A stretch of DNA of 47,371 nt from Polyangiaceae bacterium. Lineage in GTDB: Bacteria > Myxococcota > Polyangia > Polyangiales > Polyangiaceae. Below are positions 1 to 8,522 of this stretch, piece after piece. The notes under the pieces were generated by a model that made no database searches, was not told the origin of the DNA, and saw nothing but the letters and a program-made list of their open reading frames with translations. The DNA lies in NCBI GenBank assembly GCA_025936205.1, contig JAICTU010000005.1, forward strand, positions 1 to 47,371, written 5' to 3'. The translations under genes and the position numbers were made by a program. The first letter of the stretch is position 1, and the number at the start of each line of letters is the position of its first letter.

Positions 1-264
1 CTCCATGCTGGCGCCGTGGCAGTTCGTACAGGTGAAGTCGCCGTACATTTTCGGGTTGTACTCGCTGAACAGCTTCTGCATGCGCGGGTGCACCTGCGAA
101 GCCATGAAGCCGAAGCGCTGCTCGGTGTTCTTTGCGGCCCAGCTGATGCCGGGGGCGCCGAGTGGGATGCCGGGGGTTTCGGCGTCGCGCGGCACGGTGC
201 ACGCGGCAAGCGCTGCAGCGGCGCAGACAGTCAGGGCCAGAGAAAACTTAGGGAGGCAACGCAT
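1..264 (-). CDS. Haem-motif lipoprotein, 3' end outside window
   Basis: The gene runs off the left edge, so only the first 88 residues are visible. It starts with a lipoprotein signal peptide whose lipobox ends LAAC (Cys22). A c-type haem attachment motif CTNCH lies at Cys79, Cys82 and His83. This suggests an exported, lipid-anchored c-type cytochrome or a cytochrome-like subunit; the electron partner cannot be told. Its ATG overlaps the end of the penicillin-binding protein gene by 17 nt, so it is probably the third gene of the kinase-PBP operon and translationally coupled. The family is not recognised further. Confidence 0.75.
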   Translation of the reverse strand, partial: MRCLPKFSLALTVCAAAALAACTVPRDAETPGIPLGAPGISWAAKNTEQRFGFMASQVHPRMQKLFSEYNPKMYGDFTCTNCHGASME

Positions 265-2629
265 CGAGTTCACCGGGCTGGGGCTTATAGGGCATTTTCG
301 CGGCCATGTCAGGCCTTGGTTCAGCGGCCGGTGGCGCGGAGGTCTCCGGTTGGGTGCCGTCGAGGAATTCTTCCTCGACGGTGTGGGTCGAGGTCAAACT
401 GGGTAGATAGCCGGTCGTCGGATCGATGGTGGCCGTGACGATGCCCGCGGGCCGCGGGAACTCGGTGCGCGGCTTGTCCGCGGTGGCCGCCTTCATGAAT
501 TCGACGAAGGCCGGCAGCGCGGTGCGCGCGCCCTCTTCCTGGTTGCCCCTGCCGAGCGGCAGCGCGTCGTCGAAGCCGACCCAGACCGCTGCCACGAGCT
601 CCGTCGAATAGCCGATGAACCAGGTGTCCTTCGATTCATTCGAGGTGCCCGTCTTGCCTGCCACGGGGTGGCCGATCGCGAGCGCGCGCTGCCCGGTGCC
701 CCGTTGCACCACACTCTCCAGCAGGCTCGTGACGAGATAGGCCTCCTCGGGCGTCAGCACGCGCCGCGGCTCCGGGCGATCCGGCAGCGGCAACTGCTCG
801 CCGTTCGGGCCGCGCAGCTCCGCGAGCAAGCGCGGCGGCTGCACCAGGCCGCCGCTGGCGAAGGTGGCATAGGTGTTCGCCATCTCCAGCGGAGTGACCT
901 CATAGGAGCCGAGCGCCAGGGACAGATCCGCGCCCAGCTTCGATTCGATGCCCAGCTCGTGGGCGAAGGCCACGACGGCTTGGGGCGTGGCCTGACGCAG
1001 CAAGATCTCGGAGGCCTCGTTGTTGCTGTGGGCGAGCGCGTCGCGGACGCTCAGAGGATAGGGCGGCTCGTCCGGCAAGCCCTTGCCCGGCTCCGGCAAG
1101 CCGTGGCCCGGCTTTTCGAGCTCGAGCACGGTCCCCAGCGTGATCAGCCGCGAGCGCAGCGCATAGGCATACACGAGCGGCTTGAACGACGAGCCCGGCT
1201 GGCGGCGCGCACGGCGCGCGCGATCGAGTCCACCGGGCAACGCCTCCTCGCTGCCGACCAGCGCCACCACGTCGCGCGTGCGCACGTCGATCGCGACCAG
1301 CGCCGCTTCGGGCCCGAGCTCGAGCCGCAGCTTGGGCCCCTGCTCGGTGTCGGCCGGTTCAGCGAGCCGCACGCGCAGCAGCGCGCCCACGTTCGCGAAC
1401 TGACTGGGCGGCAGGTGCTTGGGGTTGTAGCGCGGCTCCTCCGCCAGCACGACGTGCCCGGTGAGGTCCCCCAGCTTCACGTCCAGCTTGCCGCTGACGT
1501 CGTCCGCGGCGCTGACCTCGCCCACGTACACCTTGTTCGGCTTGGGCGTGCCGCTGAACGGCTTGCCCCACGCCTTCACCTTGGTCTGCGTGTAGGGCGG
1601 CTTCAGCGCGTGGCGATCGGCGTAATCGCTCAGCGCCTTGCGCACGGCGCTGCGCGCGGCCAGCTGCAGATCGGGATGGATGGTCGTGGTGGCGGTGAAG
1701 CCGCCCTGGCTCGGGTGCTCCTTGCGCGCCTTCGCGATCGCATCCTTGGCGACCTCGACGGCCTCCGGAGCGAGCGTGCTCTGCGCGTCGGGCTCATCGC
1801 CGAGCACCAGCTCCGCTTTGACCACCTGCTCGTAGTACTCGGGGGTGATGAAGCCCTTGTCGCGCATCTGATCGAGCACGAACTTGCGGCGCACGAGCGC
1901 CTTGGCGAGCGAACGGCGCGGCGAGTAGTTCTCGGGCGATGCGACCAGCCCGGCGAGCAGCGCCGACTGCGCCACGTCCAGCTTGGACGCCGGCACGTTG
2001 AAGTAATAGCGGGCCGCCTCCTCGATCCCGTAGCGGCCGTGCCCCAGGTAGATATGGTTCAGGTACAGGCCGAAGATCTCGTCCTTGGTCAGCGACTGCT
2101 CCAGCCGGTGCGCCAGGATCCCCTCGCGCAGCTTGCGGGAGAGACTGCGACTGGAATCGAGCAGGATGTTCTTGACCACCTGCTGGGTGATGGTGCTGCC
2201 GCCCTGTACGGCGTGGCCCGCGCGCAAGTTGGCATAGACGGCACGCAGCAGGCCCCAGTAGTTGAGCCCCTCGTGCTCGTAGAAATGAGCGTCTTCCGCG
2301 GCCAGGAACGCCAGCTTGGTGTGGCTGGGAATGTCGGCGAAAGGAATGACCGTGCGCCGCTCGCTGAACACGCTTTGCAGCAGCGTGCCGTCGGCGGCCA
2401 CGATGCGCGTGACCTGCGGCGGATCGTAGCCGGACTTCAGCTTCTCGACGCTGGGCAGGCCCTCGGAGTAGCGCGAAATCACCATCAGCCCGGCGCCGAT
2501 CGCGAGGCACACGCACACCGCGCCGATCGCCGCGCACCACAGCGCCACGCGCCGGAGCTTGCGCCAGCGCTCAGGCCAGGGCCCGGGCTCAGTTGTATCC
2601 CGGCCGACGCCCTCCGACGGCAACAACAT
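248..2629 (-). CDS. mrcA: Class A penicillin-binding protein (PBP1A type)
   Basis: Bifunctional peptidoglycan synthase of 793 aa: glycan-strand polymerisation plus peptide cross-linking at the outer face of the inner membrane. A single N-terminal membrane anchor spans about residues 28-50. The GT51 glycosyltransferase domain (about 70-250) has the catalytic EDAHFYEHEG box (Glu112) and the GGSTITQQ box. A linker/OB-like segment covers about 310-440. The transpeptidase domain has SSFK (Ser480, Lys483), SNN (535-537) and KTGT (659-662), so all penicillin-binding motifs are intact. The ATG sits 4 nt after the kinase stop, with GAGG just upstream inside the kinase gene, which indicates one operon. 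The tail after about 725 is Pro/Ala-rich. The symbol follows the family; the organism's own paralogue name is unknown. Confidence 0.95.
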   Translation of the reverse strand: MLLPSEGVGRDTTEPGPWPERWRKLRRVALWCAAIGAVCVCLAIGAGLMVISRYSEGLPSVEKLKSGYDPPQVTRIVAADGTLLQSVFSERRTVIPFADIPSHTKLAFLAAEDAHFYEHEGLNYWGLLRAVYANLRAGHAVQGGSTITQQVVKNILLDSSRSLSRKLREGILAHRLEQSLTKDEIFGLYLNHIYLGHGRYGIEEAARYYFNVPASKLDVAQSALLAGLVASPENYSPRRSLAKALVRRKFVLDQMRDKGFITPEYYEQVVKAELVLGDEPDAQSTLAPEAVEVAKDAIAKARKEHPSQGGFTATTTIHPDLQLAARSAVRKALSDYADRHALKPPYTQTKVKAWGKPFSGTPKPNKVYVGEVSAADDVSGKLDVKLGDLTGHVVLAEEPRYNPKHLPPSQFANVGALLRVRLAEPADTEQGPKLRLELGPEAALVAIDVRTRDVVALVGSEEALPGGLDRARRARRQPGSSFKPLVYAYALRSRLITLGTVLELEKPGHGLPEPGKGLPDEPPYPLSVRDALAHSNNEASEILLRQATPQAVVAFAHELGIESKLGADLSLALGSYEVTPLEMANTYATFASGGLVQPPRLLAELRGPNGEQLPLPDRPEPRRVLTPEEAYLVTSLLESVVQRGTGQRALAIGHPVAGKTGTSNESKDTWFIGYSTELVAAVWVGFDDALPLGRGNQEEGARTALPAFVEFMKAATADKPRTEFPRPAGIVTATIDPTTGYLPSLTSTHTVEEEFLDGTQPETSAPPAAEPRPDMAAKMPYKPQPGELDALPP

Positions 2630-2633
2630 GTCG

Positions 2634-3695
2634 CTACCTCACCACGTACTTCAGCGCGACGGCAGTCAGCACCACACCCATCAGCAGAAATACGGCAGCC
2701 ACGACCGCAAACTCCAGGAAGCGGCTCTTCGGCGGGGCCGGCTGCAGGGGCGCCAGCAGCGGCGGAGCCGTGGTGCGCTGGTGAGAGGGCGGCTGGCTCG
2801 GTTGCCGTTGCTGGTACAGCTCCAGATAGGGGCGCAACGCCTCACCGAAGTCGTGCGCCGAGGCGTAGCGAGCCTCCCGCTGCTTGGCGAGCGCGCGCTC
2901 GAGCACCTGCCCGAGCCCAGGCGGGAAGACCAGGCTGGGCACGCGCTGATCGAGCGGGATGGGCGCCTCCATCACATGCTTCTGCAAGTAGTCCATCGGC
3001 GTCTGAGCGCGGAAGGGCAGCTTGGTGGTGAGCGCTTCGTACAGGATGATGGCGAGCGAATAGATATCGCTGCGATGGTCCAAAATCTTGCCCTGCGCCT
3101 GCTCGGGCGACATGAACTCGGGCGTGCCGAAGACCATGCCCTCCTGGGTGAGCTGAATCGACCCCGGCCGCAGCTCCGTCTCCGTGATCTTGGCCAGGCC
3201 GAAGTCCAGCACCTTGGGGAAATCCTGCAGACCCCCGTTGCGGCACAGGAAGATGTTCTCCGGTTTCAGGTCTCGATGCACGATGCCCTTCTCGTGCGCT
3301 TCCTGAAGCGCGCCGCAGACCTGAATCAGGATGCCGATCGCGCGCGGCACGGCGAGCGGGCCCTCCCGCTTCACCAGCCGGCTCAGATTCTGCCCCTCGA
3401 GGTGCTCCATCACGATGTAGAGCGAGTTGTCTCCCTCGAGCTGCCCGTACATGAACACCTTGACGGTGTTCGGATGAGTGAGCTGGCTCATCGCGCGCGC
3501 TTCGCGCCGAAAGCGCGAGATCAGATCTTTACGGATGGCGAGCTGCGGATGAAGAATCTTGATCGCGACGGTGCGCGACATCGCCGGCTGCGCTGCGCGG
3601 TAGACCGAGCCCATGCCCCCGGTACCGATCTTGTCCAGAATGCGAAACTCCCCGCCGAGGATTTCACGCTGGAGGAATGGGTCCGGTGCCTGCAT
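2634..3695 (-). CDS. Membrane-anchored Ser/Thr protein kinase
   Basis: Hanks-type kinase of 353 aa in the PknB-like bacterial group. Visible motifs are the glycine loop GTGGMGSVYRA (about 24-34), the ATP-binding Lys46 in VAIK, the catalytic HRDLKPEN (Asp142), DFG (164-166) and the activation-segment end TPEFMSPEQ. A Pro/Gln-rich linker (about 290-325) leads to one hydrophobic helix at the C-terminus, with almost nothing after it. It therefore has no PASTA or other outer sensor domain, unlike PknB/Stk1. I chose the ATG at 3695 because the kinase fold begins about 16 residues later; an in-frame start at 3773 would add 26 uncharacteristic residues. The downstream PBP makes cell-wall synthesis a plausible target (inference). 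Confidence 0.93.
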   Translation of the reverse strand: MQAPDPFLQREILGGEFRILDKIGTGGMGSVYRAAQPAMSRTVAIKILHPQLAIRKDLISRFRREARAMSQLTHPNTVKVFMYGQLEGDNSLYIVMEHLEGQNLSRLVKREGPLAVPRAIGILIQVCGALQEAHEKGIVHRDLKPENIFLCRNGGLQDFPKVLDFGLAKITETELRPGSIQLTQEGMVFGTPEFMSPEQAQGKILDHRSDIYSLAIILYEALTTKLPFRAQTPMDYLQKHVMEAPIPLDQRVPSLVFPPGLGQVLERALAKQREARYASAHDFGEALRPYLELYQQRQPSQPPSHQRTTAPPLLAPLQPAPPKSRFLEFAVVAAVFLLMGVVLTAVALKYVVR

Positions 3696-3810
3696 GCGGT
3701 GCCCTGACGGTCTGACCTGAATAGCAGAACTCACCCTGCGGGGACACCCCTGCGCCCGGACGCCCCGCCGCAACCGAGATCCAGCTAAATCTTGCCAAGG
3801 AAAGCCCTCG

Positions 3811-4599
3811 ATGGACCCCGTCCCCTACCTCGCCAGCGGCTTGCTCGCGCGCGCCGGCTTCACGCATGCATTTTTCACGCGCCGAGGCGGCGTGTCGGAA
3901 GGGCCGTTTGCGACCCTGAACCTGTCGCCGCAGGTCGGCGATCGCGAGGAGCACGTACGAGAAAACCTCGGCCGGGCCGCCCGCAGCCTGGCCTTGTCGC
4001 CCGAGCGCATCTATGTAGCCGCGCAAACGCACGGTCGCGATGTGGTCGTGCTCGACGGCAGCGAGCGCGTGGACGCGGTCGCTCGGACGGCCGCGGATGC
4101 GATCTCATCGAGCGCACCCGGCATCGGCTGCGGCGTGCGCACCGCGGACTGCGTCCCGATCCTGCTGGCAGATCCCGAGACGGGTCGTGTTGCCGCGGTG
4201 CATGCCGGCTGGCGTGGCCTCGTGCGTCACGTGATCGCGAGCGCAATCGATCGCATGAATGCGCTCGGCAGCCGGCGCTCGGCGCTGCTCGCGGCGTTCG
4301 GTCCGCACATCGGGCCCGACGCGTTCGAGGTCGGTGACGACGTGGGCGAAGAGATCGCGAACGCGAGCACGGCCCGGGACGCCGTACAGCGCGCGGCGAC
4401 GGGCAAAGCGCTGGTGTCGCTCGCGCGCGTCGTGCGGGCTCAGTTGATCGCAGCGGGGCTCGACGCTGCGTGCATCGAGCAGGTCCCGGGCTGTACCTAC
4501 CGGGATGCGTCGCAGTTCTATTCTTATCGGCGCGACGGACAACGCAGCGGCCGCATGCTCGCCATCATCGTGCCACGCGCTGTGCAGGGCGCACTGTGA
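3811..4599 (+). CDS. pgeF: Peptidoglycan editing factor PgeF (YfiH/laccase-domain family)
   Basis: A 262-aa member of the YfiH family (formerly 'polyphenol oxidase/laccase domain'). E. coli YfiH removes wrongly incorporated L-Ser from UDP-MurNAc precursors; relatives also act as purine nucleoside phosphorylase/adenosine deaminase. The family His-Cys-His metal site is present: His74 in QTHG, Cys114 in RTADC and His131 in VHAGWRG. The C-terminal block YRDASQFYSYRRDG is typical, and the length is normal. It is divergent from the kinase-PBP operon across 115 bp. Its TGA overlaps the GTG of the next gene by 4 nt, so the two are coupled. The context supports a peptidoglycan role. Confidence 0.9.
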   Translation: MDPVPYLASGLLARAGFTHAFFTRRGGVSEGPFATLNLSPQVGDREEHVRENLGRAARSLALSPERIYVAAQTHGRDVVVLDGSERVDAVARTAADAISSSAPGIGCGVRTADCVPILLADPETGRVAAVHAGWRGLVRHVIASAIDRMNALGSRRSALLAAFGPHIGPDAFEVGDDVGEEIANASTARDAVQRAATGKALVSLARVVRAQLIAAGLDAACIEQVPGCTYRDASQFYSYRRDGQRSGRMLAIIVPRAVQGAL

Positions 4600-5186
4600 A
4601 GGCGCGCTGCGGATCGTTACCGCGGCGCAACGCGCGGCTGCGAGTTGCACGGTTGTGCTCCGTTGTCTTCGCGGCACTCGTGAGCTGCTGCGGCTCCGAC
4701 GCGCGCGCGGCATCTGGACAGTGGCAAGCGGGCGGACGGCTGGGGGCCGCCTGGCTCTCTGGTGGCGGCGTGGGACCTTCACTGGAGGCTTACCTGCGCA
4801 GCGGACTCAGCGAATCCCTGGATTTTGACCTACAGATTTTGACCTCCATTCATCCTTTCCAGGCTGACTCCAACTCGGATCTGGCCCCGACGAAGGCAAC
4901 GACGCCGTGGGCGCTCGGTATCGCTCCGGGACTGATTTACCGCTGGGATGTGTTCCAGTTCGTGCCGTACGCAGGTTTCGGACTGGGTTTTTATTCTTGG
5001 AACAACGCCGTAACTGAGAGCGCGGGCGGTCAATTTGGCGCGTCGGGCCGTGTCGGATTAGACTACCTGCTCAGCCGCAGTGTGATCCTGAGTGTGCAGG
5101 CCAGCGTCCACGTAGTGGTCTCGGACGGGCTGCAGGTTCCCTGGCTCCAACTCGGAGTTGGGGCGGCCCACGCTTGGGGCTGGTAA
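4596..5186 (+). CDS. Predicted outer-membrane beta-barrel protein
   Basis: A 196-aa exported protein of unknown family. The GTG start at 4596 overlaps the pgeF stop (GTGA), and no other start fits the signal peptide better. A basic N-terminus is followed by a hydrophobic stretch and a probable cleavage site near ARAASG (about residue 40). The rest is alternating Gly/aromatic/hydrophobic beta-strand sequence with short turns, for example VPYAGFGLGFYSW, and it ends in Trp. This matches small 8-strand OmpW/OmpX-like barrels in style, but I cannot assign a family. Translational coupling to pgeF suggests co-expression; the role is unknown. Confidence 0.7.
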   Translation: MKARCGSLPRRNARLRVARLCSVVFAALVSCCGSDARAASGQWQAGGRLGAAWLSGGGVGPSLEAYLRSGLSESLDFDLQILTSIHPFQADSNSDLAPTKATTPWALGIAPGLIYRWDVFQFVPYAGFGLGFYSWNNAVTESAGGQFGASGRVGLDYLLSRSVILSVQASVHVVVSDGLQVPWLQLGVGAAHAWGW

Positions 5187-5230
5187 GCTCGAGAGATTAG
5201 GTTTTTTTTGAGTCCCGCGAGGAACGCTCG

Positions 5231-7891
5231 ATGAAGCGCTCGAGGCGAAACGACAAGACTGACAAACCGTTGAGCAAGCGGCGCGGTCGCTCGCTCTGGA
5301 AGCGGCTGGAACGGCAGTCGCTGTGGGTCGTGTTCGGCCTTTTGGGCGGTGCTTCCGCTGGTGTCATGAGCCTCGAGCCCCAGGCGGTGCAGCGGCTTTC
5401 GAGCGCCCTGCCCGGTTGGTCGTGGCGCACGCCGAGCGCGGCGGGGCCGTCGGCTATGTCGGAGGCCCTTTCGGTGACAGCTCAACCGAGTGTTGCACCC
5501 GCGCTCACCCCGCCCCCCGCCCAGCCCGCTCGCCCGGCGGCAGCCAAGCCGCCCGCCGCGCCCGCTCCGGAAGCCAAGGCCAGCGATGACGAGGCCCAGG
5601 CAGCAGATCCCAACGCGGGTGACGCCGTCGACGACGAAGATGGGCCTCTCTGGGACCCTTCGCTCGTCCCTTCCGGAGCCTCTACGGGAGCCGAGGCCTG
5701 GTCGCTCGGGGCACGCCCCACCGTGCCGGGCCAGACCTGGCAAGACGCGGCCAACATCGCCGACTGGCCCAACGTGGCGCAGCTGATCGATGCGCTGCCG
5801 GTGGAACAACGGGCAGCGCCGGGCGCGCGCTACGCGCGGGCCGTGGCCGCGCGCGAGCTCGGCAACTGCAAGGTGGCGCTCGCCAACCTGCAGGAGCTGG
5901 AGAGCAAGCTGCCGCTGCTGGAGAACGAGATTCAGGCGGCGCGCGCGGCGTGCCAGCTGGAAGTGGGGCCCTATCAAGAGGCCTTCGACTACTACACGCG
6001 CGACGCCTCGCCCTCGCCGGAGAACCTGATTCAGGCGGCCAAGGCCAGCCTGAACGCTGGCGACTTCGCGCGTGCGCAGCTCACGATCGAGCGCGCCTTC
6101 CAGAAGATCCGGCGCCAGGGCAGCGAGACGCGCGTGGGCCGCCGCAACGAGATCGCCGCGCGCGTGCTGCGCGCGCGCATCAACGAAGCGCGCCAGCAGC
6201 CGAAGATCGCGGCCCGCGACTGGCTGTGGCTCGCCACCGAGGCGCCCACGGACGAGCATGCGCGGCTCGCCGACGATGCTTACGAACGCCTGAGCGGCGA
6301 CCACTTCACCAAGCAGCAACGCATGGAGCGGCTGCGCGCCTTCGGCAATGCCGGCCGCGTCGAGCAGGCGCTGCGCGAGACCCGGCTGCTGGCTGCAGCA
6401 CCCGGCGCGGAGCCTCCCGCGAGCGATGTCACCGGCTACCTCGGCTGGGCTTACTATCATTCGCGCAGCGACTACGGCAAAGCGGTCGCGCTGTTCCAGA
6501 GCGCCGCGGAAAAATCCGAGGACTCGCGCGTCAAGTACCTGTTCTTTGCGGCGCGCGCCCTGTCGCGAGACAACCACGACGCGCAGGCCATCGAGGCCTT
6601 TCAAGCCCTGGCCCGGCGCTTCCCGACGCACCCCTTCGCGGAACAAGCCTACTACCGCATCGCGCGGCTCTACTACGGCCTCGGGCAATGGGACAAGGCC
6701 GAGCACGCCTACAACGAGTACCTCGATCGCTACGGCAGGAACTCCAACGGTGAGCGCGCCAGCACCTGCCGCTTCGAGCTGGCGGTGACGCGGCTCGCAG
6801 CGAAGCAGCGCACCGACGAGGCGGCGCGCACCTTTGGAGCGCTCGCGCGCAAGGAGCGCAACGCCCAGCGCCGCGCCTTCTACTCGCACCTCGAGGCCGT
6901 CGCGCTGGAGACCACGCAAGACCCGCGCAAGGTCGCCGAGGCGAGCGAGCGCTATCGTGCCATCATCGACGAGCTGCCGCTCTCCTTCGCGGCCATGGCC
7001 AGCGCCGCGCGGCTGCGCGAGCTGGGCAAGCCCGAAGCGCATCGCGTGCGCCTGCCGATGGCGTTCAACAGCGACTTCGCCGACTCCTCGCTCCCCACCC
7101 TGCCGGACAAGGCACGCTTCCTCGCGCAGATCGGCCTGCACACGGACGCCGAGCGCGCGCTGTTCGACCAGCGCGGCGACGTGAAGCGCCGCTACTCCGA
7201 TCGCGAGCGCGAGACGCTGTGCCAGATGTTCGGTTCGCTCGATCGCGGCTATGGCAGCTACGCGCTGGCCGATCGCTGGCTCAAGAGCGACGAGCTGCGG
7301 CGGCCGCCCAGCTCCGAGACGCTGTGGGCCTGGCGCTGCGCGTATCCGAAGCCATACAGCAGCATCGTGAGCTCGGTCGAGCGCCGCTATCAGCTGCCCG
7401 AGTCGCTGGTCTACGCGGTGATGCGGCAAGAGAGTAACTTCCGCCCCAACGTGGTCTCGCCTGCCGGGGCCGTGGGCTTGATGCAGCTGATGCCGTCCAC
7501 CGCGCGCCGCGCTGCCGACGAGCTCACGCAGCAACCAGGGGCGCCCTGGGTGCCCGATCCGCACCGCCCCACCAACGTGCTGAACAACGTGGAGCTGGGC
7601 GGCTTCTACCTGAACAAGCTGCTCACCCTGCTCGGCCGGCAAATGCCGGTGGCGATCGCGGCCTACAACGCCGGACCGCAGTCAGTGTCTCACTGGCTGG
7701 AGCAAGCGGAAGAGCTACCCGTCGACGTCTGGGTGGCGCACATCCCCTTCGAAGAGACGCGCGACTACGTGGCGTTCGTGTTGAGCAACTGGCTCGCTTA
7801 TCGCTACCTCGGCAACCCCACCGATTTGCCGGAGCTCACGCTCGCCTTGAAACACGATACGCTGCCGCAGGCTCTCGCCGAGGCGTACTGA
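5231..7891 (+). CDS. Soluble-lytic-transglycosylase-like protein (Slt family)
   Basis: An 886-aa murein lytic transglycosylase that cleaves the MurNAc-GlcNAc bond of peptidoglycan in the periplasm. The N-terminus is basic (about 1-30) with one membrane segment (about 34-50), then a long Pro/Ala/Glu low-complexity stretch (about 75-160). Helical TPR-like repeats run from about 170 to 690; the segment around 430-520 is the clearest, with repeated YYRIARLYYGLGQWDKAEHAY-style units. The C-terminal SLT domain (about 710-860) has catalytic Glu734 in MRQESNF, plus GLMQLMPSTA and AAYNAGP. The ATG at 5231 is preceded by GAGGAA. It looks like a membrane-tethered Slt70 relative that turns over wall made by the neighbouring PBP. 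Confidence 0.92.
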   Translation: MKRSRRNDKTDKPLSKRRGRSLWKRLERQSLWVVFGLLGGASAGVMSLEPQAVQRLSSALPGWSWRTPSAAGPSAMSEALSVTAQPSVAPALTPPPAQPARPAAAKPPAAPAPEAKASDDEAQAADPNAGDAVDDEDGPLWDPSLVPSGASTGAEAWSLGARPTVPGQTWQDAANIADWPNVAQLIDALPVEQRAAPGARYARAVAARELGNCKVALANLQELESKLPLLENEIQAARAACQLEVGPYQEAFDYYTRDASPSPENLIQAAKASLNAGDFARAQLTIERAFQKIRRQGSETRVGRRNEIAARVLRARINEARQQPKIAARDWLWLATEAPTDEHARLADDAYERLSGDHFTKQQRMERLRAFGNAGRVEQALRETRLLAAAPGAEPPASDVTGYLGWAYYHSRSDYGKAVALFQSAAEKSEDSRVKYLFFAARALSRDNHDAQAIEAFQALARRFPTHPFAEQAYYRIARLYYGLGQWDKAEHAYNEYLDRYGRNSNGERASTCRFELAVTRLAAKQRTDEAARTFGALARKERNAQRRAFYSHLEAVALETTQDPRKVAEASERYRAIIDELPLSFAAMASAARLRELGKPEAHRVRLPMAFNSDFADSSLPTLPDKARFLAQIGLHTDAERALFDQRGDVKRRYSDRERETLCQMFGSLDRGYGSYALADRWLKSDELRRPPSSETLWAWRCAYPKPYSSIVSSVERRYQLPESLVYAVMRQESNFRPNVVSPAGAVGLMQLMPSTARRAADELTQQPGAPWVPDPHRPTNVLNNVELGGFYLNKLLTLLGRQMPVAIAAYNAGPQSVSHWLEQAEELPVDVWVAHIPFEETRDYVAFVLSNWLAYRYLGNPTDLPELTLALKHDTLPQALAEAY

Positions 7892-7986
7892 ATGGTCCAG
7901 GGCCGTCGGGTGGCCGGATTAGGCTGACACCCTTGCAAGATGGCCTGGCCTGTGCCAGGTTCCGCGCGGCCGCGGGCTACAAAAAC

Positions 7987-8211
7987 ATGAGTAAAGGTGA
8001 TCTGTTGGAGATGGAGGGCGTAATTCAAGACGCTCTCGGTGGGGGTCAGTACACCATCAAGGTGGACCAGGGCGGCGCGATGGTGCGCGCACAGCTCTCT
8101 GGCCGCATGCGCCGGCACCACATCCGCGTGTTGCCCGGTGACAAGGTCCGCGTCGCGGTCTCGCCCTACGATCTGAGCCACGGCTTGATCGTCTATCGCG
8201 GGCGATCTTGA
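7987..8211 (+). CDS. infA: Translation initiation factor IF-1
   Basis: A 74-aa single S1-like OB-fold protein that occupies the ribosomal A site during initiation. It aligns by eye along its whole length with E. coli IF-1: MEGVIQDAL, the GRMRRHHIRVLPGDKV block and the SPYDLSHGLIVYR end. The ATG at 7987 gives the normal family length; an in-frame start at 7933 would add 18 residues not found in IF-1. The gene stands alone here, not in a ribosomal-protein operon, and a hairpin lies directly after the stop. Confidence 0.96.
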   Translation: MSKGDLLEMEGVIQDALGGGQYTIKVDQGGAMVRAQLSGRMRRHHIRVLPGDKVRVAVSPYDLSHGLIVYRGRS

Positions 8212-8212
8212 T

Positions 8213-8233
8213 CTGGGTCTGAAGCAGACCCAG
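8213..8233 (+). terminator. Hairpin after infA
   Basis: CTGGGTCT and AGACCCAG form a perfect 8-bp stem with a 5-nt loop, starting 1 nt after the infA stop. No T-run follows, so this may be a GC-rich terminator of weaker type or a 3'-end stabilising stem. Confidence 0.5.
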
Positions 8234-8348
8234 CCCTCGCCTGCGCTGCAGGGGACTTCCCCCACTTCGCGTGCGCGCGCGGGCTCGTTTGGGCCGAACC
8301 TCGAGCTGCTTCCAATCCGCAGCCGGGCGCCCCTCCGTCGTGCGGTTT

Positions 8349-8368
8349 GAGGTTTCCATGGAAACCTC
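8349..8368. promoter_or_regulatory. Perfect 20-bp palindrome, possible protein-binding site
   Basis: GAGGTTTCCATGGAAACCTC equals its own reverse complement. The core GTTTCCATGGAAAC has the half-site layout of ParB/Noc-family targets (parS core CACGTG; Noc site core CCCGGG) but a different centre, CCATGG. A degenerate second copy follows at 8393-8406. Binding by a ParB/Noc relative is only an inference; any dimeric regulator would fit. Confidence 0.4.
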
Positions 8369-8522
8369 GTCCTGGCGCGCGCAAGGGGGCTAGTTCCATC
8401 GGAAACCTCGTTCTCGATTCCGCGAAGCGTCGTACGGCGGGCAGTCCTGGTGGGCTCGCCGCCGTGCGGCACCGAGCCCTCTAGAATGTGCCCGCTCGGC
8501 GGCGGTGCTTCAGGGCGGTGCT

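Larger units (their letters stand above)
8212..8522. other. 311-bp non-coding gap with palindromes
   Basis: There is no credible ORF here. Besides the infA hairpin, the gap holds a perfect 20-bp palindrome at 8349-8368. A degenerate copy lies about 41 bp further on at 8393-8406 (GTTCCATCGGAAAC). The string GGAAACCTCGT occurs twice, at 8360-8370 and 8401-8411. Confidence 0.6.

Noticed and set aside
668..3031. Long plus-strand open frame across the PBP and kinase genes
   Set aside because: It runs antisense to two genes with intact catalytic motifs and has compositionally biased Arg/Gln/Leu sequence with no domain.
3811..4599. Laccase/polyphenol oxidase
   Set aside because: The YfiH family has a single His-Cys-His site and not the multicopper set; the older name is misleading.
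5202..5209. Run of eight T after the outer-membrane protein gene, as a terminator
   Set aside because: No convincing GC stem sits directly before it; the nearest inverted repeat is about 40 bp upstream in coding sequence.
5063..7642. 859-codon open frame antisense to the lytic transglycosylase
   Set aside because: The sense frame has a full SLT domain; the antisense product is Arg/Ala/Gly-rich with no domain. Long shadow frames are expected in very GC-rich DNA.
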